Assembly (NCBI GenBank): GCA_021775915.1
Contig: JAJFGW010000009.1
Location: 1 to 64,000 of the forward strand
Source: Alphaproteobacteria bacterium
GTDB lineage: Bacteria > Pseudomonadota > Alphaproteobacteria > Micavibrionales > Micavibrionaceae
Direction of reading: 5' to 3'
Length of the DNA stretch: 64,000 nt
In this document: piece after piece, positions 9,226-19,600 of the stretch
Layout of the letters: each line of letters opens with the position of its first letter
Position numbering within the stretch: position 1 is the first letter of the stretch
Position numbers and translations under genes: made by a program
Notes under the pieces: generated by a model
What the model was told of the DNA's origin: nothing
The model's input: only the letters and a program-made list of their open reading frames with translations
The model's database searches: none

Positions 9226-10090
9226 GACTCTTTATCTGACCTTGTTTTAAATAAGGGTCTTCATCCTTATTCACAATCCGGATCATATGAACCCGATCAA
9301 TGGAAGCATAAGGCCGTACAGCCAGCGCGCCCTCTTCAGTCCTGACGACCTGCCCCACAGGCAGACCATAAGGAAAAAGACCGCCATGCCCGGAGGTCAC
9401 AACCCGCACCCCGGCTTCAATTTCAATTTCCGGCGGCAAATGCAAAAGCCCCGGCAAATCATCATTGTTCCCGGCCAAAATAGCGCGCTGGTTTGTGCCC
9501 TGAATAAGAACCGGAATCCGCGAGTTAATATCACTGAGCAGTAAAATACGCGCTGTTTTTTGTCCGCTTTCAATCACCCGGCCAATAAGCCCATCCCCGG
9601 CCAAAACCGCCTGCCCGCTTTCAACGCCATCACGGCTGCCAGCCAACACCAGTAAGCTTTTGGCAAAAGCATTACCGGAATCAGCAATAACACGCGCCGT
9701 AATATAACTATGCTGCGGTGCCAGTTTTATATTAAGAAGCTCCTGCAACGATTTGTTTTCAGATTGTAAAGAGAGCGCCGTCTGGTACCAGTCACGCAGG
9801 CGCATATTTTCCTGCTCCAGTCTGATATTTTCAGTCTGCAACTCCGCAATGCCGCTTACCGCCCGCACATATTCAGATGCCTGATAAAAAGGCTGGTTAA
9901 CGGCTGCCAGCAACGGGGCAAACATATCCGCCGTTCTGGTTCTTGTCGTTTCCAAAGCGGCAGGGTTTAAAGCAGACAGGGAGAACAAAGAAAGGGCGAC
10001 GATTACAAAAACAAAGGAGCCAGCCTTCATTCCCCCTAAATGGAAAGGAATAATGCGCGCTATACCTTTGGTTCGCGACCTGAGTTTCAA
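9218..10090 (-). CDS. mreC: Rod shape-determining protein MreC
   Basis: Periplasmic elongasome scaffold of 290 aa anchored by one N-terminal helix (about residues 22-42). A coiled coil follows (residues about 78-115, with LQTENIRLEQENMRL heptads). The C-terminal half is the double beta-barrel with GDGLIGRVIESG and LLLSDINSRIPVLI blocks. A 139-bp gap separates it from mreB, longer than the other junctions in the group. I see no gene or clear terminator in that gap. Confidence 0.95.
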   Translation of the reverse strand: MKLRSRTKGIARIIPFHLGGMKAGSFVFVIVALSLFSLSALNPAALETTRTRTADMFAPLLAAVNQPFYQASEYVRAVSGIAELQTENIRLEQENMRLRDWYQTALSLQSENKSLQELLNIKLAPQHSYITARVIADSGNAFAKSLLVLAGSRDGVESGQAVLAGDGLIGRVIESGQKTARILLLSDINSRIPVLIQGTNQRAILAGNNDDLPGLLHLPPEIEIEAGVRVVTSGHGGLFPYGLPVGQVVRTEEGALAVRPYASIDRVHMIRIVNKDEDPYLKQGQIKSHD

Positions 10091-10229
10091 AATCAGTTTT
10101 CCTTAAACGACAAGGCTTTACCCGTAAATAGAGGTTTCACTACCAGTGCTAGAAAAAAAATGGAAAGGAAGCAAGCCTCTTTGCATACAAGGATACATAT
10201 ATTTGTGAATATCTGCAATATGTTAGGGT

Positions 10230-11279
<1,050 letters not shown>

Positions 11280-11349
11280 CTATGAATTGCAAAGGTTATA
11301 GCAGACTAGGAGGCCCTATGCACCAAGATTTTTGCTAATTTACAAGGCA

Positions 11350-11378
11350 AAATAAAAGGCCCGCACGAGCGGACCTTC
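11350..11378 (-). terminator. Intrinsic terminator of rpmJ
   Basis: Read on the minus strand, a 9-bp stem AAGGTCCGC/GCGGGCCTT with one G-U pair and a four-base TCGT loop is followed by TTATTTT. It lies about 25 bases beyond the rpmJ stop, fitting a rho-independent terminator that insulates mreB from rpmJ. Confidence 0.85.
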
Positions 11379-11401
11379 CTTAAAACCAAGACGTAAGAAC
11401 C

Positions 11402-11527
11402 TTACCCTTGTCGCCCTTTCATCCGTGGATTAACCTTGTTAATCACGTATACGCGGCCTCGGCGACGCACAATCTTACTATTGCGATCACGTGTTTTCCA
11501 TGTCTTCAAAGAATTTTTAACTTTCAT
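11402..11527 (-). CDS. rpmJ: 50S ribosomal protein bL36 (41-aa form)
   Basis: Small basic ribosomal protein of 41 aa. It matches the alternative, longer proteobacterial bL36 type: it begins [11 protein letters not shown], has the [11 protein letters not shown] core and ends in RMKGRQG. It lacks the Zn-binding cysteines of the 37/38-aa form, as expected for this type. A ribosome binding site GGAAGAAAG lies just upstream of the ATG. It has its own promoter and terminator, so it is probably a single-gene transcript between mreB and the CNB-EAL gene. Confidence 0.96.
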   Translation of the reverse strand: MKVKNSLKTWKTRDRNSKIVRRRGRVYVINKVNPRMKGRQG

Positions 11528-11564
11528 CGTTCTTTCTTCCGCATAAATTCGTCCAAGAGCCCGC

Positions 11565-11594
11565 ACAATACATAGCGCCTCGCGCCTTTGTCAA
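11565..11594 (-). promoter_or_regulatory. Candidate sigma-70-type promoter for rpmJ
   Basis: On the minus strand a perfect -35 hexamer TTGACA (11594-11589) is followed after 18 bases by TATTGT (11570-11565, 4 of 6 matches to TATAAT). It would place transcription start about 30 bases before the rpmJ ATG. Confidence 0.55.
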
Positions 11595-11786
11595 GCTTTT
11601 CTCTGTTAAAATGATAAGGTTCCAAAAGACAATTATAAAACATTACAAAACAATGGATTGATTTCCTGAAAAAACAGCCGCATCATTAACGGAAAGATAA
11701 TACCTGTAGAGCATCATTAAACTGGTTTATTCTCAATATTGCGCATGAAACGTGCAAATAACCGCAAATAGTTAGGATCCGACGCG

Positions 11787-13010
11787 ATGGAAGGTGTGCA
11801 GGCAAAAAAATCATTTAAGGCTGGCGACATTATTATGCGCCAGAATGAAAGTGGTCACTGCGCCTATATTATAGAAGAGGGCCAGGTTGAAATTCTGGTC
11901 GAAAAACCCGATGGCACGTCCCAGCAAGTAGGGACCCGCGGCGAAGGCGCTATTATCGGAGAAATGGCTATCGTTGACGAAGCACCGCGCACAGCAACGG
12001 TTAAAGCCTTAAAAGACTGCAAGATGCTGGAAATTTCACGCGAAGACTTTTCTCAGCGCCTACAAGGTACGGATCCAGTCATTCAAATGATTAGCCAGGT
12101 TATTCTGACTCGTTACCGCGATACGCTGACACGTTCTGACATTCTTCGGGAAAGCGATAACTACCCGCCGCCTGAGGTCATTGAGCGCGGCTACACAGAA
12201 CAAACAGACGTTGTCGAATCAATTAAAATAGCCAATGAATTTAAGGCAGCACTGGAAAATGGCGACCTTGAGATGCATTACCAGCCCATTATAGACCTCG
12301 GTAAAGGCGGCGTTATAGGGTTCGAAGCCCTAATGCGCTGGACGCACAAAGAAGAAGGGTTTATCTCACCCGGCGTTTTTATTCCGATTGCTGAAAAAAG
12401 CGGCCTGATTGTTGAAGCCACAAAATGGGCAACAAAAGAATCATGCAATGCCCTTAAGCGCATTGAAACGGCCCTACAAAGGCCGGGCGAGCTATATGTA
12501 AGTGTTAATTTCTCCAGCCATGATTTTGCAGAAGAAGACTTTGTAGAGAACCTTCTTAAAACCATTAATGATAGCGGCATAGAACCAAAACAAATCAAGC
12601 TGGAAATCACTGAGCGCTTACTGATAACCCAGCCTGACAATGCCAAGGAAAAGCTGCAAGCCTGCCGGGATGCGGGTATGGGAATCGCTATTGACGACTT
12701 TGGAACAGGCTACTCATCTCTGAGCTATCTTTATTACTTCCCGATCGAAATCCTTAAAATTGATCAAAGCTTCATCCGCGCCATGTACAAAGAAGATCGC
12801 AGCCTTGAACTGGTGAAATCTATCGTCGGCCTTGGCAAAAATATGGAACTAAGCATTATAGCCGAAGGCGTCGAAGACATAGAAGAAGCCCGCCTTTTGC
12901 AGGATATGGGATGTGACAACGCCCAAGGATTTTATTTTGCCCGGCCCATGTCAGAAGAAAATGTTATTAAAGAGCTGGCATCCTGGGAACCGGCCAAAAT
13001 CACCGCATAG
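11787..13010 (+). CDS. Cyclic-nucleotide-binding domain / EAL c-di-GMP phosphodiesterase
   Basis: 407-aa soluble two-domain protein. Residues about 1-120 form a CNMP-binding domain with a canonical phosphate-binding cassette: GEMA at 58-61 and the Arg in APRTATVKA at 68. Residues about 145-395 form an EAL domain, with E180-A-L in GFEALMRW, VNFS, EITE, DDFGTGYSS, LKID, AEGVED and NAQG all present. This predicts an active c-di-GMP phosphodiesterase whose activity could be set by cAMP or cGMP; that link is inferred from domain pairing. It precedes the surface-protein genes on the same strand, and a CHASE2-cyclase gene lies 14 kb away in the same block. The ATG has a modest GGA ribosome binding site. 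No membrane segment is visible. Confidence 0.93.
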   Translation: MEGVQAKKSFKAGDIIMRQNESGHCAYIIEEGQVEILVEKPDGTSQQVGTRGEGAIIGEMAIVDEAPRTATVKALKDCKMLEISREDFSQRLQGTDPVIQMISQVILTRYRDTLTRSDILRESDNYPPPEVIERGYTEQTDVVESIKIANEFKAALENGDLEMHYQPIIDLGKGGVIGFEALMRWTHKEEGFISPGVFIPIAEKSGLIVEATKWATKESCNALKRIETALQRPGELYVSVNFSSHDFAEEDFVENLLKTINDSGIEPKQIKLEITERLLITQPDNAKEKLQACRDAGMGIAIDDFGTGYSSLSYLYYFPIEILKIDQSFIRAMYKEDRSLELVKSIVGLGKNMELSIIAEGVEDIEEARLLQDMGCDNAQGFYFARPMSEENVIKELASWEPAKITA

Positions 13011-13067
13011 ACACAACCCACTGTAATATAAAGAAAATATATGTTTTTTTCGCCATAAAGCGCGATT

Positions 13068-13165
13068 AGAACGCATTTTATCTTTTTACCGGATAAATTT
13101 CTTATAAACCCTTATTTTATTTGCTTAAAATCCGCAGCTAAACTTACTCGTTCTTAATGCGTTCT
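13068..13165. promoter_or_regulatory. Inverted repeat in the promoter region of the first FecR/FG-GAP gene
   Basis: A perfect 10-bp inverted repeat, AGAACGCATT (13068-13077) and AATGCGTTCT (13156-13165), lies 73-171 bp upstream of the 1073-aa gene. The right half also sits inside a direct repeat GTTCTT-AATGC-GTTCTT. The 10-mer TTACCGGATA (13086-13095) recurs at 16580-16589 before the 2980-aa gene. Possible operator for a shared regulator; unproven. Confidence 0.3.
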
Positions 13166-13238
13166 TCTGTAAAATAAAGAGTGAGGCGGTACATCCGCTA
13201 CTTGGGTTATATAACGAAATCATAAGAAGGTAAGCATC

Positions 13239-16200
13239 ATGGCGCACGACGAGTTAAACGAACAGGGGGGAACTGTATCGGGGGACATCGTAGAAACCAT
13301 TCAGGCAATCGGACAAGACAGTATATCTCTGCCCGATGTTAATTTTATTAAAAATGCTGAACTTTTACGCGATGGACAGGATTTAATTCTCGAAGGGCCA
13401 GACGGCTCTGTTATTATTATCGAGGACTATTTTAACGCCTCCCCCGCGCCTTTATTGCAGGCCCCTGACGGAGAAACTCTAACTCCTGACCTTATCGGCT
13501 CTTTTGTGCAAACAGCCGGCCCCATATACTTAGCCGATCTTGGCACCATGAACGATGAAAGCCCAGTCGGCGCCGTACAGGAAATATCAGGCCGCGCCAC
13601 AGTCACTCATACCAATGGCTTTACCGAAAACATTACGATCGGGACGCCCGTTTATCCGGGTGATATCATTGAGACCAGCAATGAAGGTGCTGTAAACATC
13701 GAATTTATTGACGAAACCAATTTTGCCATCTCCCAAAATGCCAAGCTGGCGATTGACGAGTATATTTTTGACCCGGTATCGGAAAGCGGCAAATCAGATT
13801 TTTCTATTCTGCGCGGCCTTTTTGTCTTCACCAGCGGCCTGATTGGCCGCGACGATCCCGATGATGTGGAAATCGACACCCCCATGGGCTCGATTGGTAT
13901 TCGCGGCACAATTATTGCCGGTAATATTGACACAGGCGAGATTACTGTACTGGAAGGCGCGATTGTTCTGCGCAGCCTTAATGGTGATGAAATCACACTT
14001 TCTAATGAATTTGATACCGGAAAATTCGACACGGCCACGGGCAGCATTTCCTATCTAGGTACAACCACGCCTGAGGGCTTCACAGAGAGCTATGATACGC
14101 TAATGCCCGTATCCCCGAACCTGTTTAGCGGGATGGGTAGTCACAATCTCGATGCAAGCCCGGAGGAGGCCACACCGGATACAATAAATGTCGCGCCAGC
14201 GACTGAGGGCGCCACAATAAATCAGGAACCTGCCCCCGATCCGAATCCGGTTATCGACACAACAACCAGTTTTGATGGCACAACCAATTCAACGTTTGGT
14301 GATACCTCAGGAACAACAGAGACTACAGTTACGACGAGCACAACTGATACCACAACGGCAACCGATACAAACGCTGCAAGTTCAACAACGACGACAGCAA
14401 CAACTGATACAAATACGGTGGCAACAGACACGACAACGCAACCACCGCCGGGCGTTCTGACACCTCCCCCTCCACCGCCGATCGGCTCAGGGTTTCTTGA
14501 CTTAAGAACAATCAGCGGCCCGGATGGTTCTGTTATTGGTGGTGGTGGCAATTTTGGTCTGGCGGTTTCAGCTCTGGGAGACATTGATAATGACGGCAAA
14601 ATTGATTTTGGCTACTTAGGTGTAAACGGGAGCAACCAAATTGTTCTAAATACCGTTTCAAGTGGCGGCTTTAACCTCACAACAGAAGCGCTAAACGTTA
14701 TCATGCCACCGGACGGACGGCTTTCAAGCCTCGGCGATATTGACGGCGACGGCTTTGATGACGTTATCATCGGCGCGCCGCAATCCAGTTCAGTAGTGGC
14801 CAATGCCGGAGATATTGTCATCCGCAGTTCTGGTGATCCGAACAGTAACACCAACTTCAGCGATGATTTTATTGGGCTTACAGGCGCCGGTATAAACATG
14901 ATTGATCAATATGGCGCCAGCGTTGCCGGCCCCGGTGATGTTAATGGTGACGGCTATAACGATATTCTTTTCACTGCTCCGCAAGAAGGCGCCAGCGCAG
15001 GGCAAAGTTTTTTATTCTTTGGTAACGCCGGGCTTTTTGCCGGTGGAAACCTTGACCCGGCAACAGCCGACCTTACGATCACAGGGGAATTCACAGGAGA
15101 TTTGCTAGGCAGCTCCATCAGTACCACCGGTGATTTTGACGGCGACGGGCTGGCAGATTTTATTGTTGGCGCTGAAGCCGCCGATGGCGGCAAAGGTTCC
15201 GCCTATGTCATATTCGGTCAAAGCGGTGCGTGGAGCATTGACCTAACCCTCGCCCCCGCAGCTGGAAATCAATATCTCGAAATCAAGGGCACTGCTCTAG
15301 GAACAAATGACAAGCTGGGCCATGAAGTCTTTGGCGGCCTGAACTTTAATGGTGACAGCTTCGGCGATGTCATCGTTGTAAATGAAAATATAGCAACAGG
15401 AGACAGTCAACTTCATATGATTTATGGAGGATTAGGCTTTGGTACCTTTGACGTCAGCACCCAGATTAACGGCGTAAACGGCTTCACAATCGATGACACT
15501 GGCTCTGCGATGAAAATGGTCGGCGGCGGCTCTGCCGGTGATTTTAACGGTGACGGCTTTGATGATTTTGCCCTTGTCACCAGCGACGGCGGCGCTATCA
15601 ATGACATTTATGTGATCTATGGCGGCACGAATATCGGAAACCGCTACGGTTCTCCCGTAATAAATATAAACGACCTTGAGAATGATGCCAATTTAGGTGA
15701 AGTCGCCTTCAAGATGATATGGGGTGGATTTGACGGCGAAACCATAGAAATATCATCCGCAGGCGATCAAGATGGTGACGGTTTTGAAGATGTTGTTGTT
15801 GGTTCTGCCCTCGGCGGCAGCGGCAACGGCGAAGTTATTCTCGTCACAGGCCGCCCACGTGACATTGATCTGAGCGGCCCCAACCCGGACATGCATGCAT
15901 CAGGCATTAACGGCCCCGCCAACGTTATTGCTTCCAGCAATAACGACGCGCTTGTTGGCAATGCCGGGGCAAACGACCTCAATGATGGTGGTTTTGCCGG
16001 AATATCCATGCGCGGCGGCGCGGGAGATGATGGGCTCAAAGTGAACAATGCAAGTTTTAGAAACATTGATGGCGGCGATGGGTATGACACATTCCTCATG
16101 GCTGGGGGCACTGACCTTAACCTCGCAGCAGCCGGTGCTAAAAATGTTTCAGGCGTTGAACTGTTCAAAATGATAAACGCTAGCGGTGAAACCCTAACGC

Positions 16201-16460
16201 TGGGACTTGATGATATTTTCAGGCTCATGCAAGAAAGCACCGATGGCACACTCACAATACAGGAAGACCCCTTGGGCGCAGGCACCTCAAACTTTGTCAT
16301 TAACGACAATGGTGCCGTGGCCGGAGCGCTCGACGCCACAAACATGGGAACACTCGGATTTACTGATGGCGGCGTTAATGGAGGCGGCTTTCAGGTTTGG
16401 GGCTTCAATAGTTATCAATTACTTGTTGATACCGCTATCGACACAGCAACCATTGTTTAA
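13239..16460 (+). CDS. FecR-domain / seven FG-GAP repeat surface protein, probable T1SS substrate
   Basis: 1073-aa acidic protein without a signal peptide. Residues about 100-270 form a FecR-like domain (GAVQEISGRATVTHTNG, then DTPMGSIGIRGTIIAG). A Thr-rich low-complexity linker (about 330-405) and a PPPPPP hinge follow. Seven FG-GAP/integrin-alpha-type blades with D-x-D/N-x-D-G calcium loops centre near residues 446, 498, 565, 631, 702, 766 and 841, enough for a closed seven-bladed propeller. The last ~180 residues resemble T1SS C-terminal target modules (an LTLGLDDIFRLMQ helix, then a beta-rich end). The N-terminal ~300 residues are clearly homologous to the 2980-aa neighbour. RBS AGAAGG precedes the ATG. 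Export by the nearby T1SS is inferred from domain type, absence of Sec signal and context. Confidence 0.85.
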   Translation: MAHDELNEQGGTVSGDIVETIQAIGQDSISLPDVNFIKNAELLRDGQDLILEGPDGSVIIIEDYFNASPAPLLQAPDGETLTPDLIGSFVQTAGPIYLADLGTMNDESPVGAVQEISGRATVTHTNGFTENITIGTPVYPGDIIETSNEGAVNIEFIDETNFAISQNAKLAIDEYIFDPVSESGKSDFSILRGLFVFTSGLIGRDDPDDVEIDTPMGSIGIRGTIIAGNIDTGEITVLEGAIVLRSLNGDEITLSNEFDTGKFDTATGSISYLGTTTPEGFTESYDTLMPVSPNLFSGMGSHNLDASPEEATPDTINVAPATEGATINQEPAPDPNPVIDTTTSFDGTTNSTFGDTSGTTETTVTTSTTDTTTATDTNAASSTTTTATTDTNTVATDTTTQPPPGVLTPPPPPPIGSGFLDLRTISGPDGSVIGGGGNFGLAVSALGDIDNDGKIDFGYLGVNGSNQIVLNTVSSGGFNLTTEALNVIMPPDGRLSSLGDIDGDGFDDVIIGAPQSSSVVANAGDIVIRSSGDPNSNTNFSDDFIGLTGAGINMIDQYGASVAGPGDVNGDGYNDILFTAPQEGASAGQSFLFFGNAGLFAGGNLDPATADLTITGEFTGDLLGSSISTTGDFDGDGLADFIVGAEAADGGKGSAYVIFGQSGAWSIDLTLAPAAGNQYLEIKGTALGTNDKLGHEVFGGLNFNGDSFGDVIVVNENIATGDSQLHMIYGGLGFGTFDVSTQINGVNGFTIDDTGSAMKMVGGGSAGDFNGDGFDDFALVTSDGGAINDIYVIYGGTNIGNRYGSPVININDLENDANLGEVAFKMIWGGFDGETIEISSAGDQDGDGFEDVVVGSALGGSGNGEVILVTGRPRDIDLSGPNPDMHASGINGPANVIASSNNDALVGNAGANDLNDGGFAGISMRGGAGDDGLKVNNASFRNIDGGDGYDTFLMAGGTDLNLAAAGAKNVSGVELFKMINASGETLTLGLDDIFRLMQESTDGTLTIQEDPLGAGTSNFVINDNGAVAGALDATNMGTLGFTDGGVNGGGFQVWGFNSYQLLVDTAIDTATIV

Positions 16461-16493
16461 GGCTTAAATTTCAGACATAGAGCCAAACATTAT

Positions 16494-16520
16494 AAAACCG
16501 CCCCTTGCCGGGCGGTTTTT
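16494..16520 (+). terminator. Intrinsic terminator after the 1073-aa gene
   Basis: A 10-bp perfect stem, AAAACCGCCC and GGGCGGTTTT, with a six-base loop is followed by further T. It lies 34 bases after the stop codon, so the 2980-aa gene downstream needs its own promoter. Confidence 0.9.
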
Positions 16521-16654
16521 ACCATTTAAAACAATGACATAATATGTACCGTTTTGTTAACCAAATAGCAACTTTCCCCTTACCGGATATTAAGGATTTT
16601 CCGGTTAAAATGTTAAGGAGTGGGAGAATTTTATTTTTTAAGGGGTTTTAAGAG

Positions 16655-19600
16655 ATGGCACGGACACCAGAAGACGGTTTAAACGGACAATCAGAGGCCG
16701 GCGCAGAGAACGCTCCAGAGGTCATTCAAGCTAATGGACAAGATGTCATCGCCTTGCCAAGCGCTGATTTTGTTACAGACGCAGAAATTCTACGCGACGG
16801 CCAGGATTTGGTTCTCGAAGGACCGGACGGCTCCACCGTCGTTATCGAAGGTTATTTCAATGCAGACCCTGCCCCACTTCTGCAAGCAGAGAACGGCCAA
16901 ACTTTAACACCAAACCTCGTTGAATCTTTTGTACAGCACGTCGGCCCAGTTCAGTATGCGCAAGCAGGAACTGCTAACGATGAAAGCCCGGTTGGTGCTG
17001 TTCAGGAAGCTTCCGGTCAATCTACGGTAACCCGGACAGACGGTTCTTCCGAAACAATTACCATAGGCACACCAATTTATGAAGGCGACATCATTGAAAC
17101 CAGCGACGACGGCGCCGTAAATATTATCTTCGTCGATGAAACATCGTTCGCCGTTTCCCAAAATGCCAAGCTGGCAATTGATGAATATGTTTTCGATCCT
17201 GCAAGCGAAAGCGGCTCATCTGATTTTTCCGTGGTGCGCGGCCTTTTTGTTTTCACTAGTGGCCTGATTGGCCGCGATGATCCCGATGACGTAACGATCG
17301 ATACGCCGATGGGGTCCATCGGTATTCGCGGTACCGTCATTGTCGGTAATGTTAACACCGGCGAAATCACAGTCATGGAAGGCGCCATTGTCATGCGCGG
17401 CTTTGATGGCAGTGAACTGACCATGACAGAGCAATTCGAGACCGGACGTTTTGAGCCGGCAACCGGTGAGATTACGTATCTCGGCAAAACAGCCGCCAAT
17501 GATTTTTCAAACAGCTACGATACTTTGAAACCTGTGTCACCAGACCTGTTCAGCGGTATGGATGATAGTAATCAAGACAACACTGGTCTGGACGGAAATA
17601 CACAGCCAAGTGACAATCCCGATGGAAATGACCCGGCGCAAGATCCAGCCAATGCAGCAGAACAGAGCGGCGGCGAAGAGCCGCCACCGGAAGACGCCAC
17701 AGATCCAAATAGTGACCCGGCAAATGCTGGTCCGGTTCCGGAGGGTGAAATGCCTCCGGCTGACGGACAACCACCAGAACCAGCAGTACCAGCAGATGAT
17801 GGAACATTCACAGATACAACATTCGGCGGCCCCGATGCAGGTTTTGACGATGCCGCTGGCACTGGTGGCAATACAAACAATGCGGCACCACCACCGCCTC
17901 CGCCTTCTTCACCTCCTCCGGGAGAGACAACAGGAGCTACCGCACCGCCGCCGCCTCCTGCGAACGAACCACCACCACCGCCGCCATTGCCCGTTGATAT
18001 AACAATTGACCGCGCGCTTGTGGATGATGACATTGTCTCAGGCGATGTTGTCGCCATGGTAAGTACAGCGAACGGCCTAACAGGTCTAAATTTTAGTCTG
18101 GTCGGTGCGAAAATTAATGGTGTGCCAGCCGCCGGTGATTTCACCATTGTCGGTGCTGGCGTAAGCGCCGCCATCAAATACACAGGCGCGGGATTAACCC
18201 TGACAGACGTTCTTGAATTCGGCATTAAAGCAACAGCGCCAAACGGCGAAAGCAAGACCGAAGGCTTCACCGTTACGGTTGATGATTTAATGGGCATTGC
18301 TAATATAGGAGCCGTGGATAGCGGATCGGGTTTACCCATCCTAAACATTGATGAAAACACAACAGGCACTATTGCCGATATGACGGCAGTTATTACGAAT
18401 GATGAAGCGCCCGCAGGTCAGGTCGTTACATGGACTTTAATTAGTGCCACATCCGAAAACGCTACAGATGTCTCTGGAAACATATCTATTGATGGTGCTT
18501 TTGGCACCGCTAATCAGGCACAAATTCGTCTCGACTCATCTGTAGACAGTGAAATCATCGGCGATTTCATGGATGTTGTGGTCGAAGGACAAACCATTGA
18601 TGATGCAGGCCAAACAATGACCTTCACAAAAACCTTCCACGTTTTGGTTGGTAATCTTGATGATACCGCACCAACGCTCGACCTTGACGCCAACGACAGC
18701 AGTCTGGCAACAGGCGATGATTACAACACGACTTTTGCCGAAGGCGGCAGCGGCGCAAACGTTGTTGATACTGACGTTGATATTGCCGATGTAGATGGCG
18801 GCGCCATAAACGGCGCTGCGGTAACGATAACAAACATACAAGACGCAGGTGATGAGACACTATTTGTTGCGGGCGGCGACCAGACAATTCTAGGTATTAC
18901 AATCACCGGAAGCGGGACAGGCGCGATCACACTTTCCGGTCTAGCGCTACAAAGTAGCTATGAATCCGTGCTGAAAATGATTCAGTACCAAAACGTCAAT
19001 GCAGCACCGGAAACGGCCACCACGCGACAGGTTGATATTACAGTGACCGATGGTGGTAGCAATGTGTCCACAACATCTAGTTCCTTTATTGATGTAACGG
19101 CAACAAATGATGCACCGACAGGTAGCGTCGTCATCACAGGCACAGCAACAGAAGACCAAACCCTAACGGCAACCGACTCTCTTGCCGATGCTGATGGACT
19201 AGGCGCTTTCAGTTACCAATGGCACCGTGACGGTGTAGATATTGGCGGCGCTACAGCTTCAACTTTTGTTCTGGGCGATGCCGATGTCGGCACCGACATT
19301 ACAGTCACGGTGAGTTACACTGATGGTCAGGGAAACCCTGAAAGCGTCACAAGTGCGGGAACGGGGCTTATCGCCAACGTCAATGATGCACCGGTCTTGA
19401 ATAACACCTTCAGTCCTGTCATGACCAGTGTTAACGAAGATGACGCCAACCCGGCCGGAGATACAGTCGCCGGCATTGTCAGTGACACATCAATTACAGA
19501 TGCTGATGGCGCTGCAGTCGAAGCCATTGCCGTTGTTGGCATTCCATTAACGAACGGCACATGGGAGTTTTCAACAAATGCCGGATCGACATGGACTGAT

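Noticed and set aside
17572..18369. 265-codon frame opposite the giant gene (also 233 codons at 20356-21057)
   Set aside because: Produced by the repetitive Gly/Asp/Pro-coding sequence of the sense gene; the product is Pro/Ser/Val-rich noise.
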